The position numbers and the translations under genes are program-made. From CAVVEQ01 sp963806635 (lineage in GTDB: Bacteria > Chloroflexota > Anaerolineae > Anaerolineales > Anaerolineaceae): 64,000 bases of DNA. The stretch's first letter is position 1; every line of letters starts with the position of its first letter. Positions 37,726-46,640 of the stretch are shown piece after piece. The notes below the pieces were generated by a model. It was not told the DNA's origin. It did not search any database and worked only from the letters and a program-made list of their open reading frames with translations. The DNA lies in assembly GCA_963806635.1 (NCBI GenBank), contig CAWDZA010000016.1, positions 118,583 to 182,582 of the forward strand, in the 5' to 3' direction.

Positions 37726-38589
37726 TCAACCCTCGTCCGCGTACCCGATCAACCCCAGCGCCTTGGGACCGGTATGCATTCCCAGCACGGTACCGGTGTA
37801 GTTCAGCAGCAGTTCCTTCGGCTGGTATTCCGTGCGAATTCTCTCCACCAGGTGCAGCGCATCCTCTTCCGCCCCGCCGTGCATCACACAGATATGCAGC
37901 GCGCTCTTATGATCCAGTTTTTCAAAAAACTGCGTATACATTTGTTCGATCGAGCGCTTTCGCGTCCGGGCAAAGCCGTGCGGGTAAGCCCGGCCATCCT
38001 GGTTGCTGAAAGTGACCAGCGGTTTGATATCCAGCACCGATTCGATCATCCTGGCTGCCTTGCCCAGCCGACCGCCTTTTAAAATATATTTAACAGTGTC
38101 GAGCGCAGCAAAGAGCACCATGTTCTGATGGACAAGTTCCAATGCCTGGATGATCTCTGCAGAGCCCGCACCAGCATCCCGCAGTCGGGCAGCCTTAAGC
38201 ACCTGAAAACCCTCCCCCATGGATACGTAACCGGAATCCACGACCTGCACAGGGATCTCCGCGGTACCGGCAGCCTTTCGGGCATTCTCGATGGTGCTGC
38301 TGAGCGCGCCGGTAAGTGAGATCAGAATGACCTCTTCCGCGCCATCCTCAGCCGCCTGCCGGTAGGCTTCCGCATATTTTTGCTCGGTCAACTGCGATGT
38401 CGTAGGGTAGAGCGGATCGGTTTGCAGGCGTTCGTAAAACCGCGCAGGGGTGAGGTCCACCCGGTCGCGATATTGATCTGCACCCCAGATCACCGGAATG
38501 GGCAAAATGCGGATCTGGTATTGGTCAACCAGATCCTGAGGGATATCGCAGGTGCTGTCGGTGATGATGGCGATCTTGAAGGAATGCAT
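37726..38589 (-). CDS. DegV-family fatty-acid-binding protein
   Basis: Two-domain lipid-binding protein of 287 residues. It shows the opening IAIITDSTCDIP, the middle SQLTEQKYAEAYRQAAEDGAEEVILISLTGALSSTIENA (Thr/Ser residues that hold the fatty-acid carboxylate), VVDSGYVSMGEG and YILKGGRLGKAARMI, ending with a GPKALGLIGY-type signature. In Firmicutes such proteins (FakB) feed fatty acids to a kinase FakA, which is not in the window. Upstream partner of the alpha/beta hydrolase. Confidence 0.9.
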   Translation of the reverse strand: MHSFKIAIITDSTCDIPQDLVDQYQIRILPIPVIWGADQYRDRVDLTPARFYERLQTDPLYPTTSQLTEQKYAEAYRQAAEDGAEEVILISLTGALSSTIENARKAAGTAEIPVQVVDSGYVSMGEGFQVLKAARLRDAGAGSAEIIQALELVHQNMVLFAALDTVKYILKGGRLGKAARMIESVLDIKPLVTFSNQDGRAYPHGFARTRKRSIEQMYTQFFEKLDHKSALHICVMHGGAEEDALHLVERIRTEYQPKELLLNYTGTVLGMHTGPKALGLIGYADEG

Positions 38590-38621
38590 GGAGGAATTAC
38601 CCCATCGAAGGGTGTATAAAA

Positions 38622-38630
38622 ATTATAGCA
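38622..38630 (-). promoter_or_regulatory. Extended -10 promoter of degV
   Basis: TGCTATAAT on the minus strand lies about 32 bases before the DegV ATG. No clear -35 was found. Confidence 0.45.
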
Positions 38631-38669
38631 TCGAAGCGGTCGGCCAAATCCTCCCCGCAGGTTCTGCAA

Positions 38670-39782
38670 TTATTTTCCGGCCAGGGTTCCTTCCTTCATG
38701 TACCGGTCGAACAAATGCCCCCAGGGTGTGCCTGCGCGCCAGTCCTCATAAACCTTGCGGTACTTGGTGGGCCAGGCGACAATATCGTGGTTGAGTTCCG
38801 ACATAAAGATCGGGAAGTTAACAATAGGCGTGTGCATGATCATCTTTTGCAGGGATTTTGTTGGACCGTACCAGGCCAACCATGCCAGAAAGCCATGGAA
38901 GTTGCTGCCCACCTTGAAGTTCCAATTTTCGCCACTGATATCTTCACCGATGATTTCAATGTCCTGCGGGTCGCCTACGCCCAGTCCGCGCTCATGCGCC
39001 AGGCGTATATATTTGATGCTCAGCGGGTCAAAACCCATCAGCTTGGCGGACACGGCGTCGATCGCCACCTGATCGGCAGAAGCCAGGATCACATTCTTCT
39101 CCACGGGCATCATCAGGCGCGGGCCCGGGCCGTTGCCCGCGGTTGTTCCATCCATCACAGCGAACAGGCCGGTGTGGATCTCCTTCTGGATCGCCAGCAG
39201 ATCCACCAGGGTCTCATGAATCCAGGAGTGGGTATAGTGTCGGTTCTTGGTGAGCAGCCCGCCAAAGGCATTTTTCATTGCGCCGGTGGTGGTGGTGTAC
39301 ATGTGGCATTTGACCGTCGGCAGGTGGACGATATTCTTTCCAAAAAAATAATCCGGTAAATATAACCCTTCCGGGTACACATTGTTGAGTGCCAGCATTT
39401 CCGCTTTGGGTTTATACGGAACCCAGGTCATATCCTTGGGCTCAAAATTGTAGCGAACCTCAACATCGTATTTCTTAAAGATCGGTACATACCCGTTCAA
39501 GTCCTCCCCTTTGAACGCATTGGTCACCACGGTCTGGTTCTGCACACAGACCAGGTCTTTAAATCCATTTGCGTGCAGTCCAAGAACCGAGCCCTCCAAC
39601 TGCCAGGGCGTGGTGTTGGCACTGGGCATGGGGTAATGCCAGCTAATGTTATCCTTGAGGATGGTGATAGCTTGCGGATCAAGCGCTTTGCGGACTTCGG
39701 CGAGCGCGAAGATGCGTTCGTAATCCTGCAGCACCTTCTCGGGAGACGTGCGCAGAACAGCTACCTTGGCTTTTTTGCTCAT
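38670..39782 (-). CDS. DUF362-domain protein
   Basis: Protein of 370 residues. DUF362 features are the opening KVAVLRTSPEKVLQDYERIFALA, IVHLPTVKCHMYTTTTGAMKNAFGGLL and VILASADQVAIDAVSAKLMGFDP. The ferredoxin-like Cys clusters that some DUF362 proteins carry are absent here. AAAGGAATT lies upstream of the ATG. The biochemical role of the family is unclear. It stands alone between degV and a PIG-L deacetylase gene. Confidence 0.8.
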   Translation of the reverse strand: MSKKAKVAVLRTSPEKVLQDYERIFALAEVRKALDPQAITILKDNISWHYPMPSANTTPWQLEGSVLGLHANGFKDLVCVQNQTVVTNAFKGEDLNGYVPIFKKYDVEVRYNFEPKDMTWVPYKPKAEMLALNNVYPEGLYLPDYFFGKNIVHLPTVKCHMYTTTTGAMKNAFGGLLTKNRHYTHSWIHETLVDLLAIQKEIHTGLFAVMDGTTAGNGPGPRLMMPVEKNVILASADQVAIDAVSAKLMGFDPLSIKYIRLAHERGLGVGDPQDIEIIGEDISGENWNFKVGSNFHGFLAWLAWYGPTKSLQKMIMHTPIVNFPIFMSELNHDIVAWPTKYRKVYEDWRAGTPWGHLFDRYMKEGTLAGK

Positions 39783-39871
39783 TTTGGATCAATTCCTTTG
39801 CAGGGCTTTTGTATCACGAGGCGAACGATTCGTCAAATCCGCCTGTTCGGCAAACGTCCATGCATGTCGAC

Positions 39872-40615
39872 TCAAAGACCGCAGTGGAGCGCGATGGGAG
39901 CCATCACTTTGAACGCCTCCGCCAGCTCCAGCCCCTGGCTGCGCGCGTAGATGGATTCCTTAGCCTCAAGCACCTGGAGCAGCATCTCCATATCATCATC
40001 CAGGAATTGGGCCTGGTAACAGCGGATAGCCTGCGCCTTTTTTTCCCTCACCGTATTGATCTCTACTGGCGTATTTGGATCGGAAGTGTAATAGAAAACA
40101 ACCCCGGCAAGCTCGTGCGGTTCATAGGCAGCATCCACTTTTGGGTCACTGCTGGCCATTTTGGGTAAGCCAACCAGGTTGGCTGCAGAGGCAGCCGCCA
40201 GACCGCACTGGATGTGATCGCGGTGAGATTCATACGCCAGCCACGGATCGGGTGTGAAGATGAAATCGGGTTTCAGCAGGCGCATATGCTTGAGGATCTC
40301 GGCCCGCAGGTCAAAATAATCATACCGGCCGGCATCCGGGTAACCCAGGCGGATCTGGGTGCTCACCCCAATAATATCGCCGGCCTTATCCTGTTCCCGT
40401 TCCAGCACCGCTTTCGCCTGTGCGGGGGATAGTGATGTATCCAGCACACCCACCAGGTCATCGGTCACGGTCAGATAATGGATCTCAGCGCCCTGCTCGT
40501 GCAGCAGCGCCAGCGTCCCACCCGCCCCAATATCGTTATCGTCATAATGCGGCTGGATGGCCAGAACCTTTTTCGCAGACATCAATTCTGGAATGGGAAT
40601 GATGGACTCTATCAT
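39872..40615 (-). CDS. PIG-L/LmbE-family deacetylase
   Basis: Predicted zinc-dependent N-acetylglucosamine-type deacetylase of 247 residues. The usual AHPDD motif appears as PHYDDNDIG and the second metal site as ESHRDHIQCG, so the His-Asp-His zinc set is complete although the first motif is unusual. The substrate could be a glucosaminyl lipid or a thiol precursor. GAGGAGGT lies before the ATG. Confidence 0.85.
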   Translation of the reverse strand: MIESIIPIPELMSAKKVLAIQPHYDDNDIGAGGTLALLHEQGAEIHYLTVTDDLVGVLDTSLSPAQAKAVLEREQDKAGDIIGVSTQIRLGYPDAGRYDYFDLRAEILKHMRLLKPDFIFTPDPWLAYESHRDHIQCGLAAASAANLVGLPKMASSDPKVDAAYEPHELAGVVFYYTSDPNTPVEINTVREKKAQAIRCYQAQFLDDDMEMLLQVLEAKESIYARSQGLELAEAFKVMAPIALHCGL

Positions 40616-40639
40616 CGCGACCTCCTCGCTAAGGTGAGG

Positions 40640-42187
40640 TTATTTTACTTCGCTTATCACCCGGTTGCGGCCTGCCTTCTTCGCCTGGTAGAGCAGTTTA
40701 TCCACTCTGCGCATGGCATCATCCGCCGATTCGTCCGATCTGCAGAGGATCACACCTGCGCTGAATGTGACGGGGGTTTTTATCCCATTGAATTTCCGCA
40801 TTTCCACCTTCTGGCGCAACCGCTCAATAACTTGAATGGCTTCAGATATCTGCGTGTTTCGAAAAAGGAATATGAATTCATCCCCGCCCATACGCGCGAT
40901 AATATCCTGGGTGCGGGTGCTGGAGGCGAATTCTTCAGCGACCTCTTGAAGAACCTTATCCCCGCGGATGTGACCAAAACGGTCATTGATGCCTTTGAAA
41001 TTATCCAGGTCTATTTCGCCCATCGCCAGCGGAGCGCTGGATTGCCGGGATTGCTCGATCTCCAATTCCAGTGCCTGCTCGGCGTAACGGCGGTTATACA
41101 ACCGGGTAAGGGTATCCATTTCCGCCAGGATGGCCAGCTCCCGGGACTTGGTTTTTAATTCTTCCTCGGTACGTTTTCGGTTGGAGATATCCCGAAGGAT
41201 TAGCAATTTTCCCGCGTCCATTCCCCTGCCATCGACCAGCAGGGAAACGCGCAGCTCCTGCCATTCGTTCAAATCAGGTCGAAGCTGGATCTCCAACTGG
41301 CTCACGTCTTTTTCAAGGTAATTGCTCAGGGTGGGCGCCTGGATGCCGATCGGGCTGCCAATCACTTCCCCCGATGTCAGTCCCAGCATGCGCCCCGCTG
41401 CCGGGTTCACATCCACGATCCGGTTGTGCATATCCAGAACCACCAACCCATCCTCCAGGTCCTCAAAGATCTTGTTGCGGGCCACGGGCACCACATCCAA
41501 CAGCTCGTAGCGATATAGCCCCAGAGCATAAAGCAGACCGGTAATTGTAAACATGATCGGGGTGAGATCGAATCCGCGTAGCGGGCTGAATCCCGAGATA
41601 TACAGCAGATTGGCGATCCAGGGCAGTGGAATACCCATCAGGATCACGTGCGCTTGTTTGCGGTAAATCTTCTGCTGGCGGATGGCTTCCATGACCAGGA
41701 GCAGGGTTGCAAATACAAGAAGCACATAGGAATATACGTTGAGGACCCAGAACCAGAGCCCGTGATAATAGACATACAGCACTTGGTTGGCTGCCGGGTT
41801 GGGCATCACCGCCGTCCAGATCAGATGATGGTATTCGTTGGTCATCACCAGCAGGATGGATATGACCGGCACACCCCAAAGCAGCAGAGTTCTTCGGCTG
41901 CTGAGATACTTATCGCGGTCGGTAAATTGCAGGGCGAAGATGAAAAATAGTACCGGTACCGAACAGGAGCCTATATAGGCAATTTTGGACCAAAACACAT
42001 CTCCGGAAAGTGTGGTGGAGGAGATCTCCATCCCCGAGCAGAACGTCCAGATCACAAACGCCAGCATCAAACCGAAGAGCGTCAGCGCGCCTTTCATGCG
42101 CCTGCGCGGCCACATCAGCACCGCCGAGAAGATATTCAGCCCGGTGCAGAGGAAAAAGACGAAGGAGATAAAGGCAAAATCGTACAT
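40640..42187 (-). CDS. Diguanylate cyclase with 7TM sensor and PAS domains
   Basis: Membrane sensor that should make cyclic di-GMP. The N-terminal ~220 residues contain about seven helices of the histidine-kinase 7TM type. A PAS domain follows (EDGLVVLDMHNRIVDVNPAAGRMLG), then a short coiled coil, then the GGDEF domain with LTRLYNRRYAE and the active site GGDEF near residue 430. An inhibitory I-site RTQD sits exactly five residues before it. No EAL or HD-GYP domain is present. The ATG at 42187 is preferred over a TTG two codons upstream; a TATCCT box five bases before it may give a leaderless transcript. Confidence 0.92.
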   Translation of the reverse strand: MYDFAFISFVFFLCTGLNIFSAVLMWPRRRMKGALTLFGLMLAFVIWTFCSGMEISSTTLSGDVFWSKIAYIGSCSVPVLFFIFALQFTDRDKYLSSRRTLLLWGVPVISILLVMTNEYHHLIWTAVMPNPAANQVLYVYYHGLWFWVLNVYSYVLLVFATLLLVMEAIRQQKIYRKQAHVILMGIPLPWIANLLYISGFSPLRGFDLTPIMFTITGLLYALGLYRYELLDVVPVARNKIFEDLEDGLVVLDMHNRIVDVNPAAGRMLGLTSGEVIGSPIGIQAPTLSNYLEKDVSQLEIQLRPDLNEWQELRVSLLVDGRGMDAGKLLILRDISNRKRTEEELKTKSRELAILAEMDTLTRLYNRRYAEQALELEIEQSRQSSAPLAMGEIDLDNFKGINDRFGHIRGDKVLQEVAEEFASSTRTQDIIARMGGDEFIFLFRNTQISEAIQVIERLRQKVEMRKFNGIKTPVTFSAGVILCRSDESADDAMRRVDKLLYQAKKAGRNRVISEVK

Positions 42188-42358
42188 ACTCAAGGATAAT
42201 TGTCGCCCGCGGGGAAAGCGGGCAGGGAAATGAAGATCATTTTTATTATTCTACACAATAACCTCCCCAAAATTGCCTGTTTCAAGCGCTTTACAGTTTT
42301 GATAACAAAAAAGCAGCCGGGGTGCCGGCTGCCTAGATTGCTTACCTTTGGTGTCGAT

Positions 42359-42832
42359 TCAACTGGCCTGTTCGCCCAGGTACACCTGGATGCCCATCTG
42401 GGAAATCTGGTCGAGCTGTGCCTCCAGCCAGTCGATGTGAACTTCTTCATCCTTGAGGATGGATTCGAAGAGCTCGCGGCTGCCGTTATCGCCCACTTCG
42501 ACGCAAACTTTGATGCACTCATTGTAGGTCTTCACCGCGCCATCTTCAGCAGCGTGGTCATTTTCCAACTGGGATTTCACGTCGGCGCCAATGTGCATGG
42601 CATTTAGCTTGGAGACAACCGGGACCCCTTCCAGGAAGATGATCCGATCGATCAATCGTTCGGCATGCTTCATCTCATCGATCGCGCGATGCTCGATGGC
42701 ATCGTGCAGCTCCTCATAGCCCCAATTGGCGCACAACGCGGCATGCACCATGTATTGATCCACAGCGGTGAGCTCGTCGGCCAACTGTTCGTTCAATTTC
42801 TCAATGACAATCGGTTTGCCTTTCATATCCAT
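42359..42832 (-). CDS. bfr: Bacterioferritin
   Basis: Iron-storage four-helix protein of 157 residues. Diiron ligands are seen in ELTAVDQYMVHAALCANWGYEELHDAIEHRAIDEMKHAERLIDR and in DHAAEDGAVKTYNE and LKDEEVHIDWLEAQL. A methionine at the expected haem position is not obvious, so haem binding is uncertain. AAGGAGATGG precedes the start. It follows the CBS gene by 14 bases, so both are probably in one operon. Confidence 0.93.
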   Translation of the reverse strand: MDMKGKPIVIEKLNEQLADELTAVDQYMVHAALCANWGYEELHDAIEHRAIDEMKHAERLIDRIIFLEGVPVVSKLNAMHIGADVKSQLENDHAAEDGAVKTYNECIKVCVEVGDNGSRELFESILKDEEVHIDWLEAQLDQISQMGIQVYLGEQAS

Positions 42833-42846
42833 CTCCTTTTATTTTG

Positions 42847-43278
42847 TTATCGTTCTCCATCCATCTCTTCGTAGAATCGGATGGTCTCATTCCGCTGCTG
42901 GATGATCGCCTGCACAACCTCGAGAATGGAAATGACCCCCAGCACCTTATCGCCCTCCGCAACCGGTAAATGCCGCACTGCCTTTAGGCTCATCATTTCC
43001 AGGGCCTCCTCCACACCTTGGTCCGGAAGCATCAGGAATAATTCGGTGGACATGATCTCGCTCACCTGGGTTTCCTTCGATGCGCGGTCCTTGAGGATGA
43101 TCTTGCGGGCATAGTCCCGCTCGGTCATAACTCCCACCAGTTTTTCCCCTTCCATCACCAACACCGCGCCGATATTCTCCCGGGCCATTAATTCCAGTGC
43201 CTGATACACTGTGGAATCCGGGCGAACATAACAAACCTGGTTGGTGTGATTTTTCAGAAGATCGCGGATGGTGACCAT
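42847..43278 (-). CDS. Tandem CBS-domain protein
   Basis: Protein of 143 residues made of two CBS domains (about 8-60 and 73-130) with typical strands VYQALELMARENIGAVLVMEGEKLVGVMTERDYARKI and GVEEALEMMSLKAVRHLPVAEGDKVLGVISILEVV. Such pairs bind adenine nucleotides and act as regulatory modules. It lies upstream of bacterioferritin in one unit, so an energy or redox link to iron storage is possible but inferred. Confidence 0.9.
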   Translation of the reverse strand: MVTIRDLLKNHTNQVCYVRPDSTVYQALELMARENIGAVLVMEGEKLVGVMTERDYARKIILKDRASKETQVSEIMSTELFLMLPDQGVEEALEMMSLKAVRHLPVAEGDKVLGVISILEVVQAIIQQRNETIRFYEEMDGER

Positions 43279-43296
43279 ACAGAACCTCTATGAACT

Positions 43297-43326
43297 ATTA
43301 TACGCATTCCATGCTTAAAATTTCAA
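43297..43326 (-). promoter_or_regulatory. Promoter of the CBS-bfr unit
   Basis: On the minus strand TTGAAA (43326-43321) and TATAAT (43302-43297) are 18 bases apart. The leader is only about 12 bases and carries AGAGG before the ATG at 43278. Confidence 0.65.
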
Positions 43327-43347
43327 CTCATTCAGGTTACGCCTGGT

Positions 43348-44508
43348 TCACCGCCAGGGTGTGAAGAATTGCAATGACATGACTACCGGGTTGAAAAGTT
43401 TGTTCAAGTAAGGGATGCCCTCCGGGAAAAGAAGGGGGTCATCAGGCTGCGAAACGATCGTGTACACATCGCCATTTGGAAGAACGATATAGGCATTACG
43501 CGATCTCCATGGGCCGGCCAGGTTGGTATAAACCACAGCAGGCGCCCCCCCGATGGTCATATCTACGACCGATGATGGATCATAATAACCTTCCGGAAGC
43601 TGCGCAAGATAATCGCGGGGGGTCATCCCATTGGCGATCCCAAAAGTTCCCACGGCAAGGTTCGTTTGGACGTCCGGGAAATCCTGTACGCTTCCCAGAA
43701 TGGGTCCGCCGATGATCCTGCCTGGGAAGGTCGGATCCTCGTGGAATTCGGCAGGATACACCATGCAATACCCGTCGGCTAGTCGGATCAATCCGGTTTC
43801 ACCTTCCCCCGGTTGTGGGCAGACCTGGGTTGAAGAGGTATAGCCCAATTCCTTCTGGGGTTCAAAAAAGACCATGGAATTGATCACTGTATTCCAGACA
43901 GTATTTCCCTCGGCTGCAAGCAGGGGATCGCTGAATTCCGGCTCTGGAGAGAGGTTGATCGTGTATCGCGCATACGGACTGACCACGAATGCGCCAAGCT
44001 GGGAACCATAGGAGGGGAGGTTACGAACACGGACAGCCGGTATGCCACCGATGGAGATCTGCTCACTCGGCAAAGACATCCCCGGCGCGAACCGTTCCTG
44101 CCAGGTTGCCGCATAGGCTTGCGAATCCATCCCTTCAGGCGGGCCATTCCTATTAATGGTTAACCCCGCATTGAAAAAACCCTCCTGCTGCTTGGGCGCT
44201 GGGGTGATCACCTGTGGACCGATGATATTCAACAGCGGCAGTGCGGGTACCCCCATCCCGGGCGTCACGCTGAATCCGTCCGGATAAAGCAGGCAGTATC
44301 CGTCATCGCGGTTGATATAAAGTTGCGTTCCCTGGGTGGGTTGCGGACAGGCAGCCAGGGGATCGCCAGTGGGGGTACTTTCCAATATCGGGATCGATGT
44401 GGCAGCCAATGTTGCGGGTCGCTCCACTGCAGTGCGCGAAGTCAGGCTGCAACCCAAAAGAATAAATATTGATCCGCCGAGGACTAAGCTTTTCTTGATT
44501 TGAATCAT
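43348..44508 (-). CDS. Lipoprotein with two homologous halves, unknown function
   Basis: Secreted lipoprotein of about 386 residues with lipobox ILLGC and a Thr/Pro linker. Two repeated modules are visible: each starts with CPQP, then a DGYC(L/M)(L/V)YP strand, and later a stretch of the type ISIGGIPAVRVRNL / MTIGGAPAVVYTNL. Each module probably has one disulfide. No enzyme motif is recognised. GGAG lies five bases before the ATG at 44508. It appears to be monocistronic. Confidence 0.65.
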   Translation of the reverse strand: MIQIKKSLVLGGSIFILLGCSLTSRTAVERPATLAATSIPILESTPTGDPLAACPQPTQGTQLYINRDDGYCLLYPDGFSVTPGMGVPALPLLNIIGPQVITPAPKQQEGFFNAGLTINRNGPPEGMDSQAYAATWQERFAPGMSLPSEQISIGGIPAVRVRNLPSYGSQLGAFVVSPYARYTINLSPEPEFSDPLLAAEGNTVWNTVINSMVFFEPQKELGYTSSTQVCPQPGEGETGLIRLADGYCMVYPAEFHEDPTFPGRIIGGPILGSVQDFPDVQTNLAVGTFGIANGMTPRDYLAQLPEGYYDPSSVVDMTIGGAPAVVYTNLAGPWRSRNAYIVLPNGDVYTIVSQPDDPLLFPEGIPYLNKLFNPVVMSLQFFTPWR

Positions 44509-44573
44509 CATCTCTCCAAATGAATTTCTATTAGCGAAATACCTTGGGAGCTGGCAGACAGATGGGGTAAGAA

Positions 44574-45233
44574 TTAGAAGAACGGGCCGGGGGAGGGAGC
44601 GATGAAATATGCGATGAGGATAAAATGAGCCAGGCAGCCAAGGATCACGAAAATATGCCAGATCTCATGGAATCCGAACACCCGCGGGAAAAAATTCGGC
44701 TTCTTGGTGATATACACGACCGCTCCGACCGAGAAAAGCACTCCCCCCAGCACCAGCCAGGTGATCGCTCCAGCAGGCATGTTGGTGATGATCTGACCAA
44801 ATCCGATCACTGCCAGCCAGCCCATCACCAGGTAGATCCCGGCTGTCACCCAACGCGGGGCGTTGATAACAAAAAGTTTGACAATGATGCCCGCAATCGC
44901 CAGCGCCCAAATGGTAGCCAGGATGCCCCAGCGCCAGGCTCCTTCAAAGTAGTAAAAACAGATCGGTGTGTAGGTGCCCGCGATCAACAGGTAGATGGCG
45001 GTATGGTCGAACTTTCGCAACCGTTGCATGACGGTGGGACCACCTTTGACCAGGTGATATATGGAAGAGGCTGTGAACATCATGATCAGGCTTAGACCAT
45101 AGATCAGCAGTACTGTCATCAGCACAAGGTTGGTTCGGCTCAAGTAAAGAAGTAACCCAAGCCCGATCACAGCAGCAATCGCAGCCCCCATGTGGGTAAA
45201 ACCATTGACTGGCTCTCGAAAATATTTTGACAT
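44574..45233 (-). CDS. Hemolysin III-family membrane protein (TrhA/YqfA type)
   Basis: Seven-helix membrane protein of the PAQR/HlyIII family, 219 residues. Conserved parts are the opening REPVNGFTHMGAAIAAVIGL, the motif SSIYHL with the metal-type His and the C-terminal HEIWHIFVILGCLAHF with further histidines. In other bacteria this family influences membrane energetics or fluidity; haemolysis is not generally established. TGAGGCAG precedes the ATG. No operon partner. Confidence 0.88.
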   Translation of the reverse strand: MSKYFREPVNGFTHMGAAIAAVIGLGLLLYLSRTNLVLMTVLLIYGLSLIMMFTASSIYHLVKGGPTVMQRLRKFDHTAIYLLIAGTYTPICFYYFEGAWRWGILATIWALAIAGIIVKLFVINAPRWVTAGIYLVMGWLAVIGFGQIITNMPAGAITWLVLGGVLFSVGAVVYITKKPNFFPRVFGFHEIWHIFVILGCLAHFILIAYFIAPSPGPFF

Positions 45234-45357
45234 GTCTGCCTCAGTACAATTCCATTCTACCAGTGATGCAGTTGGGGGATCTTCGTGAATGATTTTCTAA
45301 ACTATTTTTAATGATTCCGGTTCGGTAAGGCGTTCATAATCATGGTCGAAATAATTT

Positions 45358-45388
45358 TTGACAAACCCCAGTATAGGGGTCATATTAT
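45358..45388 (+). promoter_or_regulatory. Promoter of the two-component locus with an internal dyad
   Basis: Consensus TTGACA (45358-45363) is followed by CATATT at 17 bases (or TATTAT at 19). The spacer contains a perfect dyad ACCCC-AGTATA-GGGGT (45365-45380) that fills the space between the two boxes and could be an operator. The leader to the kinase ATG is about 60 bases and ends with AAGGG. Confidence 0.6.
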
Positions 45389-45455
45389 CAGAAATGAATA
45401 TTTTCCCTGTTTGTTAGTTTTGGATTTCACCATATAATTAATTAAGGGAAAACAT

Positions 45456-46640
45456 ATGAGCCGGCTGCTCGGGTGGATACAGCAGTGGGTGGAATACATC
45501 ACCATCGGATTCTTCCTTGGTGGGTGTTTTCTCCGTACATCGATCCAATATGCCGATGATCCAAATTTACGCCTTGCCCAGGGTCTTCTTCTCGCCTGGT
45601 TGATCATCCTGATCACCGAACCTTCCATATCCCGAAAATGGAAGTCGTTTTTTTATGTGTACCTGGCTATTCAATCCGCAATCATTTTTTGGTTGATCTT
45701 TTCCTTTACCGATAACGATTTCACCGCAGTCCTGTATGCAGGGTTGGCTATGCAGATCATGATGCGTTTACCGCCCCGAACCGGGATCTGGATCATTGCG
45801 CTTTTCACCCCGTTGATCATCCTTGGTTTTTCCCCATACTACGAAATTGCGAAAACCATTCCGCTGGCGGTGATCTACACTGCGGCAAATGCGTTGCTTG
45901 GAGCATGCGCGTATAGCGTGCGGCAGGCGAATGAGGAACGGGAAAAGGAAAACCGCCTTTTCGCGGAATTGCAGGATGCCAATTTGAAATTGGAGGAATC
46001 CGCCCGCCAGGTGGAAAGGCTATCGATCGCTCGGGAACGCAGCCGGCTGGCTCTTGAGCTCCACGATTCGGTGACCCAGACTATTTTCAGCATGACCCTC
46101 ACCACCCGCGCGGCTTTCATCCTGCTGGAAAAGGATCCTCCCCGGGTGCAAAACCAGCTTGAGCACCTCGACCAGCTTGTGAGAAGCGCGTTGGAGGAGC
46201 TTAAAAAGCTCGTTCAGGAATTGAGGCCGAATCCCGAGAGTCAGGGGAGCCTGGTGAGGCTTCTCCGGGACCATGCGGCGCGGCTGGAAGAAGAAGGTTT
46301 GACTGTGAATGTACAAATCCAGGGGGAAGAGGATCTCGCCTCCGGTGAGGCGCAGTGCCTTTTCAGGATCGTTCAGGAAAGTCTGAATAATGTGATCAAA
46401 CACGCCCACACGGATAAAGCCTGGGTGGAGCTTAATTTCAACCCTCCAGCGATTTTAGAGATCCGCGATGAGGGACCTGGTTTTAATGTTTCCAGGCAAA
46501 AAACAGGCGTCGGCTTATCGGGGATGAAGGAAAGAGCGGCTGAGATCGGCTGGCGGCTTGAGATCGTAAGCCGGCCCGGCCAGGGAACCCGCATTCTGGT
46601 GAAGCAAAGCAGGCAAGAGAAAGGATCCGCCAATGGATAA
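45456..46640 (+). CDS. Sensor histidine kinase, NarL/DesK type
   Basis: Membrane kinase of 394 residues. The N-terminal ~145 residues contain five or so helices without a large external domain, suggesting sensing within the membrane as in DesK. A coiled coil leads to the HisKA_3 domain with phospho-acceptor His203 in LALELHDSVTQTIFSM. The ATPase domain is complete, with an N-box in FRIVQESLNNVIKHAHTD, D-box DEGPGFN and G-box VGLSGMKERA. It overlaps the response regulator gene by eight bases, so they form a cognate pair. Confidence 0.94.
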   Translation: MSRLLGWIQQWVEYITIGFFLGGCFLRTSIQYADDPNLRLAQGLLLAWLIILITEPSISRKWKSFFYVYLAIQSAIIFWLIFSFTDNDFTAVLYAGLAMQIMMRLPPRTGIWIIALFTPLIILGFSPYYEIAKTIPLAVIYTAANALLGACAYSVRQANEEREKENRLFAELQDANLKLEESARQVERLSIARERSRLALELHDSVTQTIFSMTLTTRAAFILLEKDPPRVQNQLEHLDQLVRSALEELKKLVQELRPNPESQGSLVRLLRDHAARLEEEGLTVNVQIQGEEDLASGEAQCLFRIVQESLNNVIKHAHTDKAWVELNFNPPAILEIRDEGPGFNVSRQKTGVGLSGMKERAAEIGWRLEIVSRPGQGTRILVKQSRQEKGSANG

